In this document: piece after piece, positions 10,170 to 21,238 of the stretch | Layout of the letters: each line of letters begins with the position of its first letter | How positions within the stretch are numbered: the first letter of the stretch is position 1 | Notes under the pieces: model-generated | Told to the model about the DNA's origin: nothing | The model's database searches: none | Seen by the model: the letters and a program-made list of their open reading frames with translations, nothing else | Origin: Sphingobacteriaceae bacterium | Lineage (GTDB): Bacteria > Bacteroidota > Bacteroidia > B-17B0 > Aurantibacillaceae | DNA length: 64,000 nucleotides | Assembly: GCA_016709575.1 (NCBI GenBank) | Contig: JADJMM010000006.1 | Span: 124,001 to 188,000, forward strand | Direction: 5' to 3' | Position numbers and translations under genes: made by a program

Positions 10170-12972
10170 AAAAACCAAAAAATCAACAACAAAAGAATTT
10201 CTTTATTTTTTCTAGTAAGTTTTCTTTTTTTTAATTGTTCCATTTTCTCTCAAAACTTTGTTTGGGCTAAATCATTTGGCGGCAACGGTAACGAGCATGG
10301 ATTTTCAGTTTGCAGCGACGCCTCAGGTAATGTTTATACTACTGGACATTTTGATGGTACCGTTGACTTTGATCCGGGTCCGGGTGTAGTTAATTTAACA
10401 TCAACTGGCGCAGCAGATGTTTTTATTACAAAATTAAATTCAGCAGGTAATCTAGTTTGGGTAAAATCATTTGGGGGTGTTCCTGCAAATAACGATGTAG
10501 GTTCTTCAATAACAACTGATGCTTCAGGTAATGTTTATACTACGGGTTATTTTTACGGTACGGTAGATTTTGATCCAGGCGCAAGTACATTCACATTAAC
10601 TTCAGTGGCATATGATATTTTTATTTCTAAATTGGATGCCTCCGGAAATTTTATTTGGGCAAAACAAATGGGGGGTTCAGACTCTGAGTCTTCCTTATCT
10701 ATTAAAATCGATGCCACCGGTAATATTTATACAACAGGTGTTTACAAAGGTACAGTAGATTTTGATCCGGGTGTTGGAGTAACTAATTTAAGTGCACCTG
10801 CAGTATTTAATACTATCTTCATTTCAAAATTAGATGCCTCCGGAAATTTTGTCTGGGCAAAATCAATTGGAGGAACTGATGGTAATGACTATGGTCGTTC
10901 AATTACCACTGATCCGGCAGGAAATGTTTACGCTACCGGTAGTTATAATGGAACCAATATAGATTTCGATCCTGGTGTTGGAACTTCAACATTAAGTGCT
11001 GCAAATTCAACTGATGTTTTTGTTTTGAAATTAGATGGGGCCGGTAATTTTATTTTGGCAAAATCTTTAGGCGGTACCGGCATGGACGATTCATATGGTA
11101 TAGCTGTTGATCCCTCCGGTAACATTCATACATCAGGGTTTTTTAGTGGAACAGCCGATTTCGACCCGGGTGCAGGTACTGTTTAATATTACTGCATCAG
11201 GCGGTTCACATTCTTTCGTTTCTAAATTAGATGTCACCGGAAATTTTGTTTGGGCAAAATCGTGGGGCGCTGCTACAGGTACTAGTTCCGGTAACGGTTT
11301 AGCTTTAGATGCAGCAGGTAATGTTTATACCACAGGCTCATTCGAAATGTTTGTAGATTTCGATCCGGGTCCGGGTAACGCAAACTTAATAGCTTCCAAC
11401 AGCGATATTTTTATTTCTAAATTAGATAATGCAGGGAATTATGTTTGGGCAAAAGCTTTAAGTGGTTCGATGAATGAAATTGGTACCGCCATAAATGTGG
11501 ATGCAATTGGAAATGTTTACACCACAGGTTATTTTAACGGAACAGTCGATTTCGATCCGAGTCCTTCATCATTCACGATTGCATCTACAATGAGTAGTAT
11601 TGATGCTTATGTACATAAAATATGTCAATTACCTTTAGTGCCCGGAATTATTAGTGGAAATACTACTCCTTGTGCCGGAACACCTTATACTTATAGCGTA
11701 ACTCCTGATCCGTTAGCTGCATCTTATTCATGGACGGTTCCATCTGCTTGGTCGGGAACAAGTACAACAAATATTCTAGCCGGTACACCTGGTTTAAGCG
11801 GATCAATCTTACTTACAGCAAATAATGCTTGTGGAACTAGTTCAGTACAATCGTTAAATGTAAATCCATTGCAAGCAAGTGTTAATACCGGCTCAAGTTT
11901 AAACTTAGCTTGTAGACAACAACAATTTGTAAATGCAATATCAAACCCTCCTGCACCAACCAGTGTTATTTGGACTCCAACAGTAGGGTTAAGTAATGCA
12001 ACAGTATTCACACCAACTGCAATAGGTACCGGAACAAGCATGACGTATAGCGTAACAGTTAATCTAAGTAACGGTTGTGTTGTAACTTCAACTCTTGGGG
12101 TTACGGCATTAACACAAGTGCCGGATATTTGTCAGGTTACGGTAGACAGTTTAGGAATTAATAATGAAATTTATTGGGATAAAACTTTATACCCTGCTGC
12201 AGATAGCTTTTTTGTTTATCGCGAAACCAGTTTAAACGTTTACAAAAAAATTGCCGGATTAAGTCGTACTGCATTTAGTATGTATGTTGACACAAATAGA
12301 ACTATCGGTCCGGCTAATGGAAATCCTAATGCAACATATTATAAATATAAATTACAAATGCGTGATTCGTGCGGTAATTACAGCGCATTAAGTAAATGGC
12401 ACGAAACAATTTTTATTCAAGACCAATCAAACGGTAATTTTAACTGGAATAGTTATGCTATCGAATCAAGTACGTCACCTATCTCAATTTATAATTTAAA
12501 AGGAAGAGATTTAACTGTTGGTACTGAAACAATAGTAACCAGCACAACAGGGGGCTTAGCTAATGATGCGTTATATAATACAGTTTGGCCAAACAACATT
12601 AAATGGTTTGTTGATGCTGTTGGTTTTAGCTGTAATGCTACCGCAAAAGTTATGGTTTTAAAAACTAAGACTAAGAGTAATCAATCGAACGACAAAAACG
12701 CCATTGGTATTAAAGAATACGGAAATTCAGATATTATCAATATGTATCCTAATCCGGCCAACGATATTTTAAATATTGATTTAAATGCCTTAAGCAAAAC
12801 AGAAACAGAGGTTGAAATCAGGAATATGTTAGGACAGATAGTTTATCAAACAAAATCGCTTAACCAGCATTTAGTTGTAAATACTACCGTTATAGCCGGT
12901 GGGGTTTATATGGTAAATATTAAACAAAATGGCAGTATAATTGCTGTCAAAAAGGTGGTTATTGAGAGGTAA
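10167..12972 (+). CDS. secreted SBBP-repeat protein with T9SS sorting domain (frame broken once)
   Basis: A 934-residue protein after repair: signal peptide (1-29), about eight SBBP repeats with DFDPG boxes (40-480), Ig-like segments (490-640), the same CQVTVDSLGINNEIYWDK module as the gene before it, and a sorting domain (MYPNPANDILN to KKVVIER). The frame stops at 11186; removing one T from the TTT at 11182-11184 gives GAGTVNITASGGS and restores the repeat. A later ATG at 11107 is not a real start because the repeats run through it. It lies 70 bp after the previous paralogue, so the pair looks like a tandem duplication. Confidence 0.85.
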
Positions 12973-12993
12973 AAGCTCTTTTTATAAAAACTT

Positions 12994-13022
12994 AAAGCCC
13001 TGCACAAATGCGGGCTTTTTTT
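12994..13022 (+). terminator. rho-independent terminator
   Basis: AAAGCCC-T-GCA/TGC-GGGCTTT hairpin followed by a run of T, 22 bases after the SBBP stop. Confidence 0.75.
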
Positions 13023-13035
13023 GTAAATTCGTGTT

Positions 13036-16000
13036 TTGCTTAAAAAGATTAAATATCTGCTGTTTTTGATTGTGTTATTTCAAACACAAGCGTATTCTCA
13101 AAAGGAGAGTATTTTATACAGAATTATCTCCCAAAACACTATAACGCAGGTCCAAATACAAACGGAATCGCTCAAGATGAAAACGGTCGTATTTTTATTG
13201 CCGGTGGGGCAGGGGTTTTGGTTTACGACGGAATAAACTGGCACACCATAGCCCTTCCGCAACAAATAACTGCTTTTAGTATTATTAGTGATGCCGATGG
13301 AACTATTTATGTTGGTGCTGATAACGGCGAGTTTTTCATGATTGAAAAAAACAAAAGAGGAAAATATTTGCCCACCTCGTTGAAAGAAAATTTAAATGCA
13401 AGCGACCAACCCCACGAACCCATTAAACAAATTGTTCGACATAACAACAACCTGTATTTTTTATCGGCCGATAAGTTAATTGAGAAAAAGGAAATTCTTA
13501 CAAAGCTTTTGCCCCCAAAATTCATTTAATATCAGAGCACTTAGTATTGGTAAACATTTATTTTGTTACCGACCTCGATTATAATTTAATGGTTTTAGAT
13601 AATGGTGTTTTGCAATATGTTGTGAATACCGAAAATTTAATTTCAAAGAAAGCATTTTCTCCTATAAAATAAATGCAAATACTTATGCAGTTGGTTATCG
13701 TGGCGACGGCATGTACAAAGTCACTTACGATTCTGTAAATCCCGGAAAATCAAAATTTGATAGATGGCCAAGTGTAATTGATGATGAGTTAAACGAATCT
13801 GAATTTAATAACGGTTGCCCGCTAAGTGACGGAAATTATATCATCACCACCAATAAGAAAGGAGTTTTCATCATCAATAAAAATTTAGAGATGGTAAAAC
13901 GCTTCAATTCTAAAAGTGGTATTTATGAAGACAACGTGAAAGCAGGTTTTCAGGATGCAAATGGAAATTTATGGTTAGCCACTTATTATGGAATCTCTTT
14001 TATCGAATTAAATAGTAAGCTGTATAAATTCGATCGTCAAAATGGAATTTCAGGTTTAGTTACCGGCGCCTCTTATTACAATAATAGCTTATACGTAAGC
14101 ACAGATAAAGGCGTTCAGTATATTAACGATAAAGAAACTTCCTTTAAATTATTACAAGATTTCACTAAACAAAGTTGGGGACTATCAAAAATAAACAACG
14201 AGTTATTTATCTCCACTGAGAAAGGATTATTTATTTACGACGGAAATACTATTTCTCAAAAAAGTGATAAAACTACTTTCTGTATTTTATGTGACCCTTA
14301 CAAACCAGAATTAATTTACGCGGGTACTGATGAAGGGGTTGATGTGTTTAGTTATATAGAGAAAAAACTCACTTATATTAAAACCTATCAATTAAATATA
14401 CCTGTAAAAAGTATTGCCTCCGATGAGAACAAGAATATTTATTTTGGTTGTGAGAGTAATGGAATTTATTATTTGAACTACTATAATTCATTCTTATTAG
14501 ATTCTATTCAAAAACGTGAAGGCCTACCTGAACAATTTGGAGAGAACTACGTATTCAGTTATGGAAACAAATTATTAATTGGAACTGATAGCGGGATTTA
14601 TACAGTAAGAAGAGAAAAAAACGATCGTTTCTTTTGCGAAAAATCAAAAGCCTTTTATCCTTTAACTAAAGGAACTGAAATTTTTAGAGGAGCTGAATTA
14701 GCCGGTGATGTTATTTGTTCACAGTCGTACGAAAATAAAAAGACAGATAAAATTGAGAATAAAGTTATTTACATCAGTAATAGTGAGGGTAGGTGTTACA
14801 TCAATAACGAAATCACCAATAAATTAAAAGACACCAAAGTAAATTTAATTACTTATGATAGCGAAAACAAAACAACCTTTATTTGTACCGATGAAGGTCT
14901 ATTTTTAGTAAATAAACAAAAAGAAAAAATCGACCGCCACTTTAGTTTCTTTTTACGTTTGGTTTTAGCTAAGAACGATACTATTATTGATAATTATTCG
15001 TTTAAAGATGATTTATCTACGAAAGACTTTACTATTCCGTTTAAGAATAATCAACTTAGTTTTTTTGCAGGTTATAACTGTTACGAAAATAAGAGCGCTG
15101 TTGATTTTAGTTATTACATAGAAGGCAGTGATGATGAAGATTATAGCAACTGGAGTCCCCAAAACCTAATCAAAACAACTAACTTACATGAGGGAGATTA
15201 TATCTTACACATTAAAGCCCGTTGCGATTTAAATAAAGATATTTTAGAAATTCATTTCCCGTTTAAAATTTTACCGCCTTGGTATCGTACTATTTGGGCT
15301 TATTTAGCGTATTTAATTTTATTTGGTTTGTTTTTATTTATCGTTATTAAATTAAATTCGAAACGGTTGATTGAACAGAATTTAAAACTGGAAGCCGTAA
15401 TTAAACAACGAACTTCCACTATTGAAGAACAAGTATTTTTATTGGAACACCAAAAACATGAATTACAACACCAGAAGCAAGAGATTACCGATAGTATTAA
15501 CTACGCACAACGTATTCAACAATCCATTCTTCCTTCGTTTACCGAAATTAATGCAGCTTACAATAATGTTTTTGTGTTCTTCCAACCAAAAGATATTGTT
15601 AGTGGGGATTTTTATTGGTTCCATAAAGTGAGCAACAATGAGTTTTTAATTGCCTGCGCAGATTGTACTGGTCATGGTGTGCCAGGCGCGTTTATGAGTA
15701 CGATTTGTGCTGAAAAAATGACGGAGTCTGCTTTACAGAGCAGTGAGCCTGCTAAAATATTATTTAACGCTAATAACGCCATTAAAAAGGTTTTAAAACA
15801 AGATGCTTTAGCAGAAGGAACGAATAAAGACGGTATGGAAATTGCTTTGATAAAATACAATATCAAAACAAAACAATTAGTCTACGCCGGAGCTAATCGT
15901 GCTTTATGGATTGTAAAATCAGGCAGCAAAGAATTAGTTGAAGCTAAACCAACAAAAGCAAGTATCGCCAGCTTTACGCCTTATGATTTTGAATACGAAC

Positions 16001-16239
16001 AAAATCAATTTAAGGTTGAAACTAACGATGTTATTTATTTAACGAGCGACGGTTACCCTGATCAATTCGGCGGACCAAACGGTAAAAAATTCATGGCAAA
16101 AGCTATGAAAGATTTCTTGAAAGATATTATGACTTTACCTGTTGAAGAGCAAAAACAATTATTATCCGATAAAATTAATGCCTGGAAAGGGAATTTGGAA
16201 CAGGTAGATGATCTTCTTGTTATTGGAGTAAGGGTTTAA
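13036..16239 (+). CDS. two-component-propeller sensor with SpoIIE-type PP2C phosphatase (frame broken three times)
   Basis: A 1,068-residue membrane sensor after repair. A signal peptide is followed by a periplasmic region of two-component-regulator propeller repeats (GVLVYDGINWHTI, NGNLWLATYYGISFI, DEGLFLVNK), a Y_Y_Y-like beta domain (about 640-740), one membrane helix (YLAYLILFGLFLFIVIKL), a coiled coil and a C-terminal serine phosphatase (KDIVSGDFYWF, ADCTGHGVPGAFMS, LTSDGYPDQFGG). Three frame breaks at A-runs (13100-13103, 13485-13489, 13645-13647) are each repaired by one A and give continuous propeller sequence. The start is TTG. The output is probably dephosphorylation of an anti-anti-sigma or similar protein; no partner is in the window. 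Confidence 0.82.
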
Positions 16240-16251
16240 TTATGATTTATG

Positions 16252-16306
16252 AATGATGAGTTATGAATGTTCTAATAAATTATAATTCATAAATGATAAC
16301 TCATCA
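16252..16306. terminator. inverted repeat between convergent genes
   Basis: AATGATGAGTTAT pairs with ATAACTCATCATT across a loop of about 29 nt, between the stop of the phosphatase sensor and the convergent DUF1801 gene. It is AT-rich and lacks a clean T tract, so it is a weak terminator candidate. Confidence 0.35.
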
Positions 16307-16702
16307 TTATTTCAATCTCTCTAACTTTCCTTTTTTCTTCACAATGTTTTTATAATCCCATTGGATTTTTTTGGATTTTGTGAGCCAGCGTTTTAAATCT
16401 TTGGTATTTATTTCATCAACGGAAGTATAAAGAATGGAGGCATCTTTAAATTTTCCGCTAGCTCCGGGTTTTAATTCTTCTTCTTCAAAATCAACTCCGC
16501 TCCAAAACATTAAACGAATTCCTGCTTTTTGTTTGCTGTAACCAACAAGTGGATTTCCATCATCAAACCAAACAGGGTGGGCGTGCCATATTTTATTTTC
16601 GGCTTTAGGAAGATTAGCATCAATTTCTTTCGCTAATAAATTACAAATGGCTTTGTCGCCTGTAGTATTTGAGCTGTTATAGGTTTTTACGTCTTTGTTC
16701 AT
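16307..16702 (-). CDS. DUF1801 (YdhG-like) domain protein
   Basis: A 131-residue cytosolic protein of the DUF1801 family. Diagnostic motifs are IWHAHPVWFDDGNPLVGYSK and IRLMFWSGVDF, followed by the Lys-rich tail usual for the family. Function is unknown, although relatives resemble frataxin/CyaY in fold. It starts 12 bases after the stop of the TPR gene and is likely the last gene of the operon that begins at 18400. Confidence 0.8.
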   Translation of the reverse strand: MNKDVKTYNSSNTTGDKAICNLLAKEIDANLPKAENKIWHAHPVWFDDGNPLVGYSKQKAGIRLMFWSGVDFEEEELKPGASGKFKDASILYTSVDEINTKDLKRWLTKSKKIQWDYKNIVKKKGKLERLK

Positions 16703-16714
16703 TTTTTCTATTGT

Positions 16715-17524
16715 TTATATACTACGAATATCCCGCTCAAATATTTGGTCAAACATAAAATGATACTGATCAAACAGTTTTCTGTTTTCATTATACATTT
16801 TTATTGAAAGTTGTTTGGCTTCTAAGTACGCTTGAGTATTACCTATCTTCTTATAGGTTAAAGCTAAATAGTACTGAACTTCTGCAAGATCGTATTGAGT
16901 AAGCTGTTTATTCAAATTTACAATTGCTTTTTCATATTGTCCACTTTGGTAATACATAACTCCTAAATGAAAATGGTCATACAATCCTACTGAATACTTT
17001 TTATTGCTTAATAAGTTTTCAATTATACTTATCGCTTCATTTACTTTTCCTAATTGTTTGTAGCAAAGTGCTTTTGCTATTTGTAGATGATAAGTTCCGT
17101 TGGAAGTATGTCCAATATCTGATTTGCTTATCCTCTCCAATAATTCAATGTCTTTTATAGTTCCTTCATAATCGGCAAAGAACTTATAGCGCAAAGAAGC
17201 GCGGATTGGTAAATAAGTCAAAGTATCATACTTTACTGCAATGTCAATATTTTTTTTCCATTCTATGAAATTGCCGGACTTTACGTAAGGCGCTGCTTTT
17301 TCTCTGTAAGCATACGCGAAGTGTGGACAAATTAGAATAGCACTATCTACCAGCTGATGAAACTCTTTACTAAACTGATAGTATTTGTGCTGATTTTCGG
17401 TTAAAAGTTTACAGGCTGTATATTGAGCAGTATCGCCATTCCATAAAAAAACATTGCAGTTAGGCTGCGACTTAACTGTACCGACAAACAAGAAAACGAA
17501 TAAATTAAAAAATAGCAGCTTCAT
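16715..17524 (-). CDS. secreted TPR-repeat protein
   Basis: A 269-residue protein with signal peptide (1-19, ending VKSQ) and TPR-like helical pairs, clearest at FAYAYREKAAPYVKSGNF, ALCYKQLGKVNEAISIIENL, HLGVMYYQSGQYEKAIVNL and YYLALTYKKIGNTQAYLEA. It probably scaffolds protein contacts in the periplasm. Its start overlaps the stop of the upstream gene by four bases (17521-17524), so the two are translationally coupled. No enzyme motif is seen. Confidence 0.78.
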   Translation of the reverse strand: MKLLFFNLFVFLFVGTVKSQPNCNVFLWNGDTAQYTACKLLTENQHKYYQFSKEFHQLVDSAILICPHFAYAYREKAAPYVKSGNFIEWKKNIDIAVKYDTLTYLPIRASLRYKFFADYEGTIKDIELLERISKSDIGHTSNGTYHLQIAKALCYKQLGKVNEAISIIENLLSNKKYSVGLYDHFHLGVMYYQSGQYEKAIVNLNKQLTQYDLAEVQYYLALTYKKIGNTQAYLEAKQLSIKMYNENRKLFDQYHFMFDQIFERDIRSI

Positions 17525-18024
17525 GGTAAAATATGCGTAAGTTCTCCGTTATCAATTTTACAAATTAAATATTGGTAATAATCCACTTTTGTGTCTTTCC
17601 ATATTTTTGGTTGCCAATTATTCATTGATTTTGAAATTCGCAGCAGTTGATTGGTAATTTCGGAGGTAAATTCTTTTGGTTGATAATTAATATCGGAACT
17701 TAGCAATCTAAACCTTCCTGTTTCGCCTGAACAATTAACTACAAATCTTATTCGTATTAATCCTGATTCATTTATTTTAACTGTCCGGTAGTTTGAAAAG
17801 AAAATGGAGTCGATGGCCGGTTTACCTCCTTTATACTGAACGCCTTTTCCATCATTGAAATATTGTATGATTTGTTCATTAGCATTACAAAGTTTAAAGG
17901 TAGAGTCGTCTAGTGTGGTATCGGGCACAATATCATCAATCCATCTTGTATTTTGCGCAAATTGATAAAGACTAACAAGGTTGAAGAACAACAATAGTAA
18001 AAAAAATATTTTAGTAGTTTTCAA
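17521..18024 (-). CDS. secreted protein, possibly TonB C-terminal-like
   Basis: A 167-residue protein with signal peptide (1-23). The segment SGLIRIRFVVNCSGETGRFRLL, followed by helix-forming residues and WQPKIWKDTKVDYYQYL, has the spacing of the TonB C-terminal fold ('vxvxFxVxxxGxvxxxxv'). There is no N-terminal membrane anchor of the TonB kind, so it would be a free periplasmic version. The assignment is by pattern and weak. It is coupled to the TPR gene and 13 bases behind the 120-residue gene. Confidence 0.5.
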   Translation of the reverse strand: MKTTKIFFLLLLFFNLVSLYQFAQNTRWIDDIVPDTTLDDSTFKLCNANEQIIQYFNDGKGVQYKGGKPAIDSIFFSNYRTVKINESGLIRIRFVVNCSGETGRFRLLSSDINYQPKEFTSEITNQLLRISKSMNNWQPKIWKDTKVDYYQYLICKIDNGELTHILP

Positions 18025-18037
18025 AGCTGCTATATTT

Positions 18038-18400
18038 TCAATTGTTGGTTTGCCCTTCGCTTTTTGTAAATGCTTCTTTATGCATTAATTCTTTTCCTAA
18101 ATATAAAATGTAAGTATAAGCACCAACTTTCATATCCGCAATAGGTACCGAAACTTCTGTCCATTGTTTTATACCTGCTTTTTTCCAAGGTTTCGGGAAA
18201 TCGGCTTTACGAATTACTTTTTTTAATGAATCAACAATTTGAATAGAACAAAACGAAAGATCTTCTGCTTGTGAGTTAAGACTAATTTTAAGATGCTCAG
18301 AAGTTAATTCCTGAACATTTACATTAACCTTTATGTTTCTGATTTGAGAAAAGGATAAACTTGTTATTAGAAGTAATAGTATTGAAATTAATATTTTCAT
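18038..18400 (-). CDS. small secreted protein of unknown function
   Basis: 120 residues with signal peptide (MKILISILLLLITSLSFS). The remainder reads as a beta sandwich (IKVNVNVQELTSEHLKISL, then AYTYILYLGKEL), which resembles the beta strands next to sorting domains in other Bacteroidota proteins, but there is no sorting domain. First gene of a four-gene run (18400 to 16307) with 12-13 base gaps or overlaps. Confidence 0.6.
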   Translation of the reverse strand: MKILISILLLLITSLSFSQIRNIKVNVNVQELTSEHLKISLNSQAEDLSFCSIQIVDSLKKVIRKADFPKPWKKAGIKQWTEVSVPIADMKVGAYTYILYLGKELMHKEAFTKSEGQTNN

Positions 18401-18455
18401 TTTTAAAATTAATGTACGGATTACGAATCCAATCTAGCTATGTTTTTAGAACTAT

Positions 18456-19478
18456 CTATTTTTGTTTTAACCATTTTATAGCTTCAATTACAGATTTGTC
18501 TTTCTCAGTTTCTTTTACAACTTCAAATGGGATTTCCACATCAACAGGAATGTTTTTATCATAAATAATGCCATTTCGGTCGCAGTAAATTCCGGTTGAA
18601 ATATTTAAAATTAATTGTTCATTTATTATTTCCCAATTATTATTTGTTGTAAAACCCCCGGTCGCTTCACCAAAGAATTTTGTATTTGGTCTGCCCTTAA
18701 AACAAGTGGCTAAAACTTCACCTGAGCTGACTGTCCAGCGACTTGTTAATACTGCAACTTTTGGAGATGTTTTGAATTTTGGATTATTTTTCAAAGTAAT
18801 TACATCAAGTACATCATAAATAAAATTTCCATTAATGATTTTCCAATGAAATAAGGTGTCTTTAGAGGCAGAAACAAGTTTGCCAACAATTCCATCACCA
18901 ATTAATGTTCCTAAGCCTGTAACCATTGGATACATATTTCCACCACCGTTATAACGAAGGTCAACAATCCAACCGTTCGCTTTGTTTTTTGAAAGTTTAA
19001 TAACTGCATTTCTAATTTTTTCAGCTTCTTTCGTATTATCAACAGTTGCTCCAATACCAACAATTTTCAAATATCCAATTCCATCATTTAATAGTTTGTA
19101 TTCAAACTTCAATGCGGTGTCGTTTACAATTTTCCAAATATCTGTATCAAACTTCCTATTGTCAATATGGCGTCTATTTTTATAGTCAGTAAACCAAGCT
19201 ACATAACTATAGTCTTTTGCGTTAATTATTTTTCCATGGTGGTCTCTTAAACTATTAAGTAGTAACTCAAATGCCGGTTTTAATTCCTGAATAGTGTTTG
19301 CGCTTTCAGCTTTCAAATGAACTTGTTTGTTCAAACTATCCCAATTTATTGTTGAGCTATACATCGAAGTCTCTTTCGCCTTTTGTAAAACACCGTCTAC
19401 AAGCGTTGTATATTTTGCCTGCCCGTATGAACAAGTAATACAAAATAAAAACACAAAAGTTAAGATTCTCTCTTTCAT
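18456..19478 (-). CDS. S41-family (tail-specific-like) peptidase
   Basis: A 340-residue secreted protease with signal peptide (1-19). The S41 core is present: GWIVDLRYNGGGNMYPMV, then VAVLTSRWTVSSGEVLA, which contains the predicted nucleophile Ser in SSGE, and FFGEATGGFTTNN. There is no obvious PDZ domain, so it is the short kind found in Bacteroidota and likely cuts exported polypeptides. The start at 19478 gives a proper signal peptide. The 217 bases upstream, to 19695, hold no gene that I can support. Confidence 0.82.
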   Translation of the reverse strand: MKERILTFVFLFCITCSYGQAKYTTLVDGVLQKAKETSMYSSTINWDSLNKQVHLKAESANTIQELKPAFELLLNSLRDHHGKIINAKDYSYVAWFTDYKNRRHIDNRKFDTDIWKIVNDTALKFEYKLLNDGIGYLKIVGIGATVDNTKEAEKIRNAVIKLSKNKANGWIVDLRYNGGGNMYPMVTGLGTLIGDGIVGKLVSASKDTLFHWKIINGNFIYDVLDVITLKNNPKFKTSPKVAVLTSRWTVSSGEVLATCFKGRPNTKFFGEATGGFTTNNNWEIINEQLILNISTGIYCDRNGIIYDKNIPVDVEIPFEVVKETEKDKSVIEAIKWLKQK

Positions 19479-19695
19479 ATTGAAGTCACTGTTATCATAT
19501 ACCTAACGGTTTCACGGTTGACGGGCTTTGAAAACCACCTGTCTAAAGCCTTATACTTTTATATGAAGATACAAATGTTTCTTAGTGGCCACAAATTAAA
19601 TTCCTGAAGGATCGTTTTATACCGTGCAGCAATAGCCCTCCTGTCCAATGGCCGGTAGTTGCTGTAAGCGGTTCGTGGTATTTCTACTGCTAGAT

Positions 19696-20127
19696 TTATA
19701 CGTTACTTTTTGGGTCAAACTTGACCATCCATTCAATACCGAATTTATCTCTAAACATTGCAAAATAAGTACCATCTGGATTTTCATCCATGGGCATTTC
19801 AATTTGTCCACCTGCTGAAAGTCCGTTAAATAACTTGTTGGCCTCTTCTTTACTTTCAGCGGTAATTGCAATTTTGCTTCGATTTTCGTTTTCATTTACT
19901 CGCCCCATAACTTCCAGAATATCATTGGCAAATAAAAAGTTTTTTCCAATCGATAAAGCAATGTGCATTAATTTGTTTGCTTCATTTTCCGGTATTGGAA
20001 ATTCCTCACTTGCTATGTCTTTGAATCGGATAATTTTTGAGAACTCTCCGCCAAATACTGATTTGTAAAAGGTAAATGCTTCTTCTGCATTTCCATTGAA
20101 GTTGATGTGTGGATTAATTTGTGCCAT
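19696..20127 (-). CDS. PhnB-like VOC (glyoxalase-fold) protein
   Basis: A 143-residue cytosolic protein of the PhnB/3-demethylubiquinone-methyltransferase-like VOC family. Motifs are INPHINFNGNAEEAFTFYK at the start, then AITAESKEEANKLFN and MFRDKFGIEWMVKFD near the end. The family fold binds metal or small ligands; the substrate is unknown. It is the last gene of an ArsR-AHSA1-VOC-VOC operon, starting five bases after the stop of the lipoprotein VOC gene. Confidence 0.85.
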   Translation of the reverse strand: MAQINPHINFNGNAEEAFTFYKSVFGGEFSKIIRFKDIASEEFPIPENEANKLMHIALSIGKNFLFANDILEVMGRVNENENRSKIAITAESKEEANKLFNGLSAGGQIEMPMDENPDGTYFAMFRDKFGIEWMVKFDPKSNV

Positions 20128-20132
20128 GGTTT

Positions 20133-20736
20133 TTATTTAAGTTCTGATAGAATAATTTTTTTCTGTTTCAAGGTGTTTTTTATTGCCTTGTCCCTGACTT
20201 TAGGGTCATCGCTGTTAATAAGGTCAAAATATTCAACAGGAACAACCTGCCACGATAAACCATATTTGTCTTTACACCACCCACAAGAACTTTCTTGACC
20301 ACCATTTGTTGTCAATGCATTCCAATAATAATCTACTTCTGCTTGATCTTTGCAATTGATTACAAACGAAATGGACTCATTAAATTTGAAGAAAGGGCCT
20401 GCTGCCAAAATATTGAATTCAACCCCATTAATTTCCATAATTGCAGTTTCAAAATCTCCTCCTCCTGCTTCCGGCGGATTTTTATATTTGCGATGATCTT
20501 TCAGTTTACCATCTTTGAAAATAGAAAGATAATAATCAACAGTAGCCTTTGCATCTTTCGTCTCAACCCAAATGCAAGGTGTTATTTTTGAGTAGTTATA
20601 TCAGGCTTTTTGCTAAAGTTTGATTGGAAGTTGAATCAATATCACTTTTCTTGTTAGAGCTCTGTTGAGAATTTCCACACCCTATTAGATTAGCTATTAC
20701 TAATGCTGTCAAAAAATTAAATGCATACTTTTTCAT
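20133..20736 (-). CDS. lipoprotein with a PhnB-like VOC domain (frame broken twice)
   Basis: Repaired, this is a 201-residue protein: lipoprotein signal with lipobox LIGC (about residues 17-20), a Ser/Asn-rich linker, then a PhnB-like VOC domain starting ITPCIWVETKDAKATVDYY and continuing FKDGKLKDHRKYKNPPEAGGGDFETAIMEI, with CGWCKDKYGLSWQVVP near the end. Two frame breaks lie in T5 runs at 20585-20589 and 20607-20611 (A5 on the coding strand); one added base in each joins signal, linker and domain without a stop. Taken literally, only a frame from 20438 would remain, lacking the first half of the VOC fold. Most PhnB-like proteins are cytosolic, so the lipobox is unusual. Confidence 0.72.
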
Positions 20737-20740
20737 TGAT

Positions 20741-21238
20741 TTATTTGTTTAAAGTTGATAATATATTTTCTAATTGGTTTAAAGAAGCTGTATATCCTTC
20801 TTTGAAACCTAATTCAATCATTTTCTCTAATCGTTCCAGCGATTCATTATAAATGCTGATACTAACTTTTGTAATTCCATTTTGTTCGCTGAAAGTATAA
20901 TCCCATTCAGAACCAGGTAATTGTGGAGTTTCATTTGCATCTGCAAATGCGTTAAATAACTTGAAATTGGTTTTTGGAGTAATAGAAGTGTATTCCTGAA
21001 TTATCCATCGTTCTTGCCCGTCAGGACTTACCATTGCATAAAATCGTTTTCCACCAACCACAAAGTTCATATGTTTCGTTCTTGCAGTAAATGGTGCAGG
21101 TGCATTCCATTGGTCAAGAATTTCTGCTTTGGTAAAAGCATCCCATACTAACGATTGTCCGGCATTAAATTCTCTTGTTACGAGTACCGTTTTGGTTGCT
21201 TTGTTAACCGTAAAATCAAATAGTAAATTGTTTTTCAT
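20741..21238 (-). CDS. AHSA1/SRPBCC-domain protein
   Basis: A 165-residue cytosolic protein of the AHSA1 (activator of Hsp90 ATPase-like) branch of the START/SRPBCC fold. Motifs are LVTREFNAGQSLVWDAFTK, WNAPAPFTARTKHMNFVVGG, WDYTFSEQNGITKVSISI and GFKEGYTASLNQLENIL. Its start overlaps the ArsR stop by four bases (21235-21238). ArsR-AHSA1 pairs are common in Bacteroidota and their ligand is generally unknown. Confidence 0.88.
   Translation of the reverse strand: MKNNLLFDFTVNKATKTVLVTREFNAGQSLVWDAFTKAEILDQWNAPAPFTARTKHMNFVVGGKRFYAMVSPDGQERWIIQEYTSITPKTNFKLFNAFADANETPQLPGSEWDYTFSEQNGITKVSISIYNESLERLEKMIELGFKEGYTASLNQLENILSTLNK

Noticed and set aside
13307..13525. Minus-strand ORF inside the propeller sensor
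   Set aside because: It is antisense to conserved propeller repeats and has no start signal.
19617..19895. Minus-strand ORF overlapping the PhnB-like gene
   Set aside because: It is the PhnB-like gene read in another frame, with no independent support.
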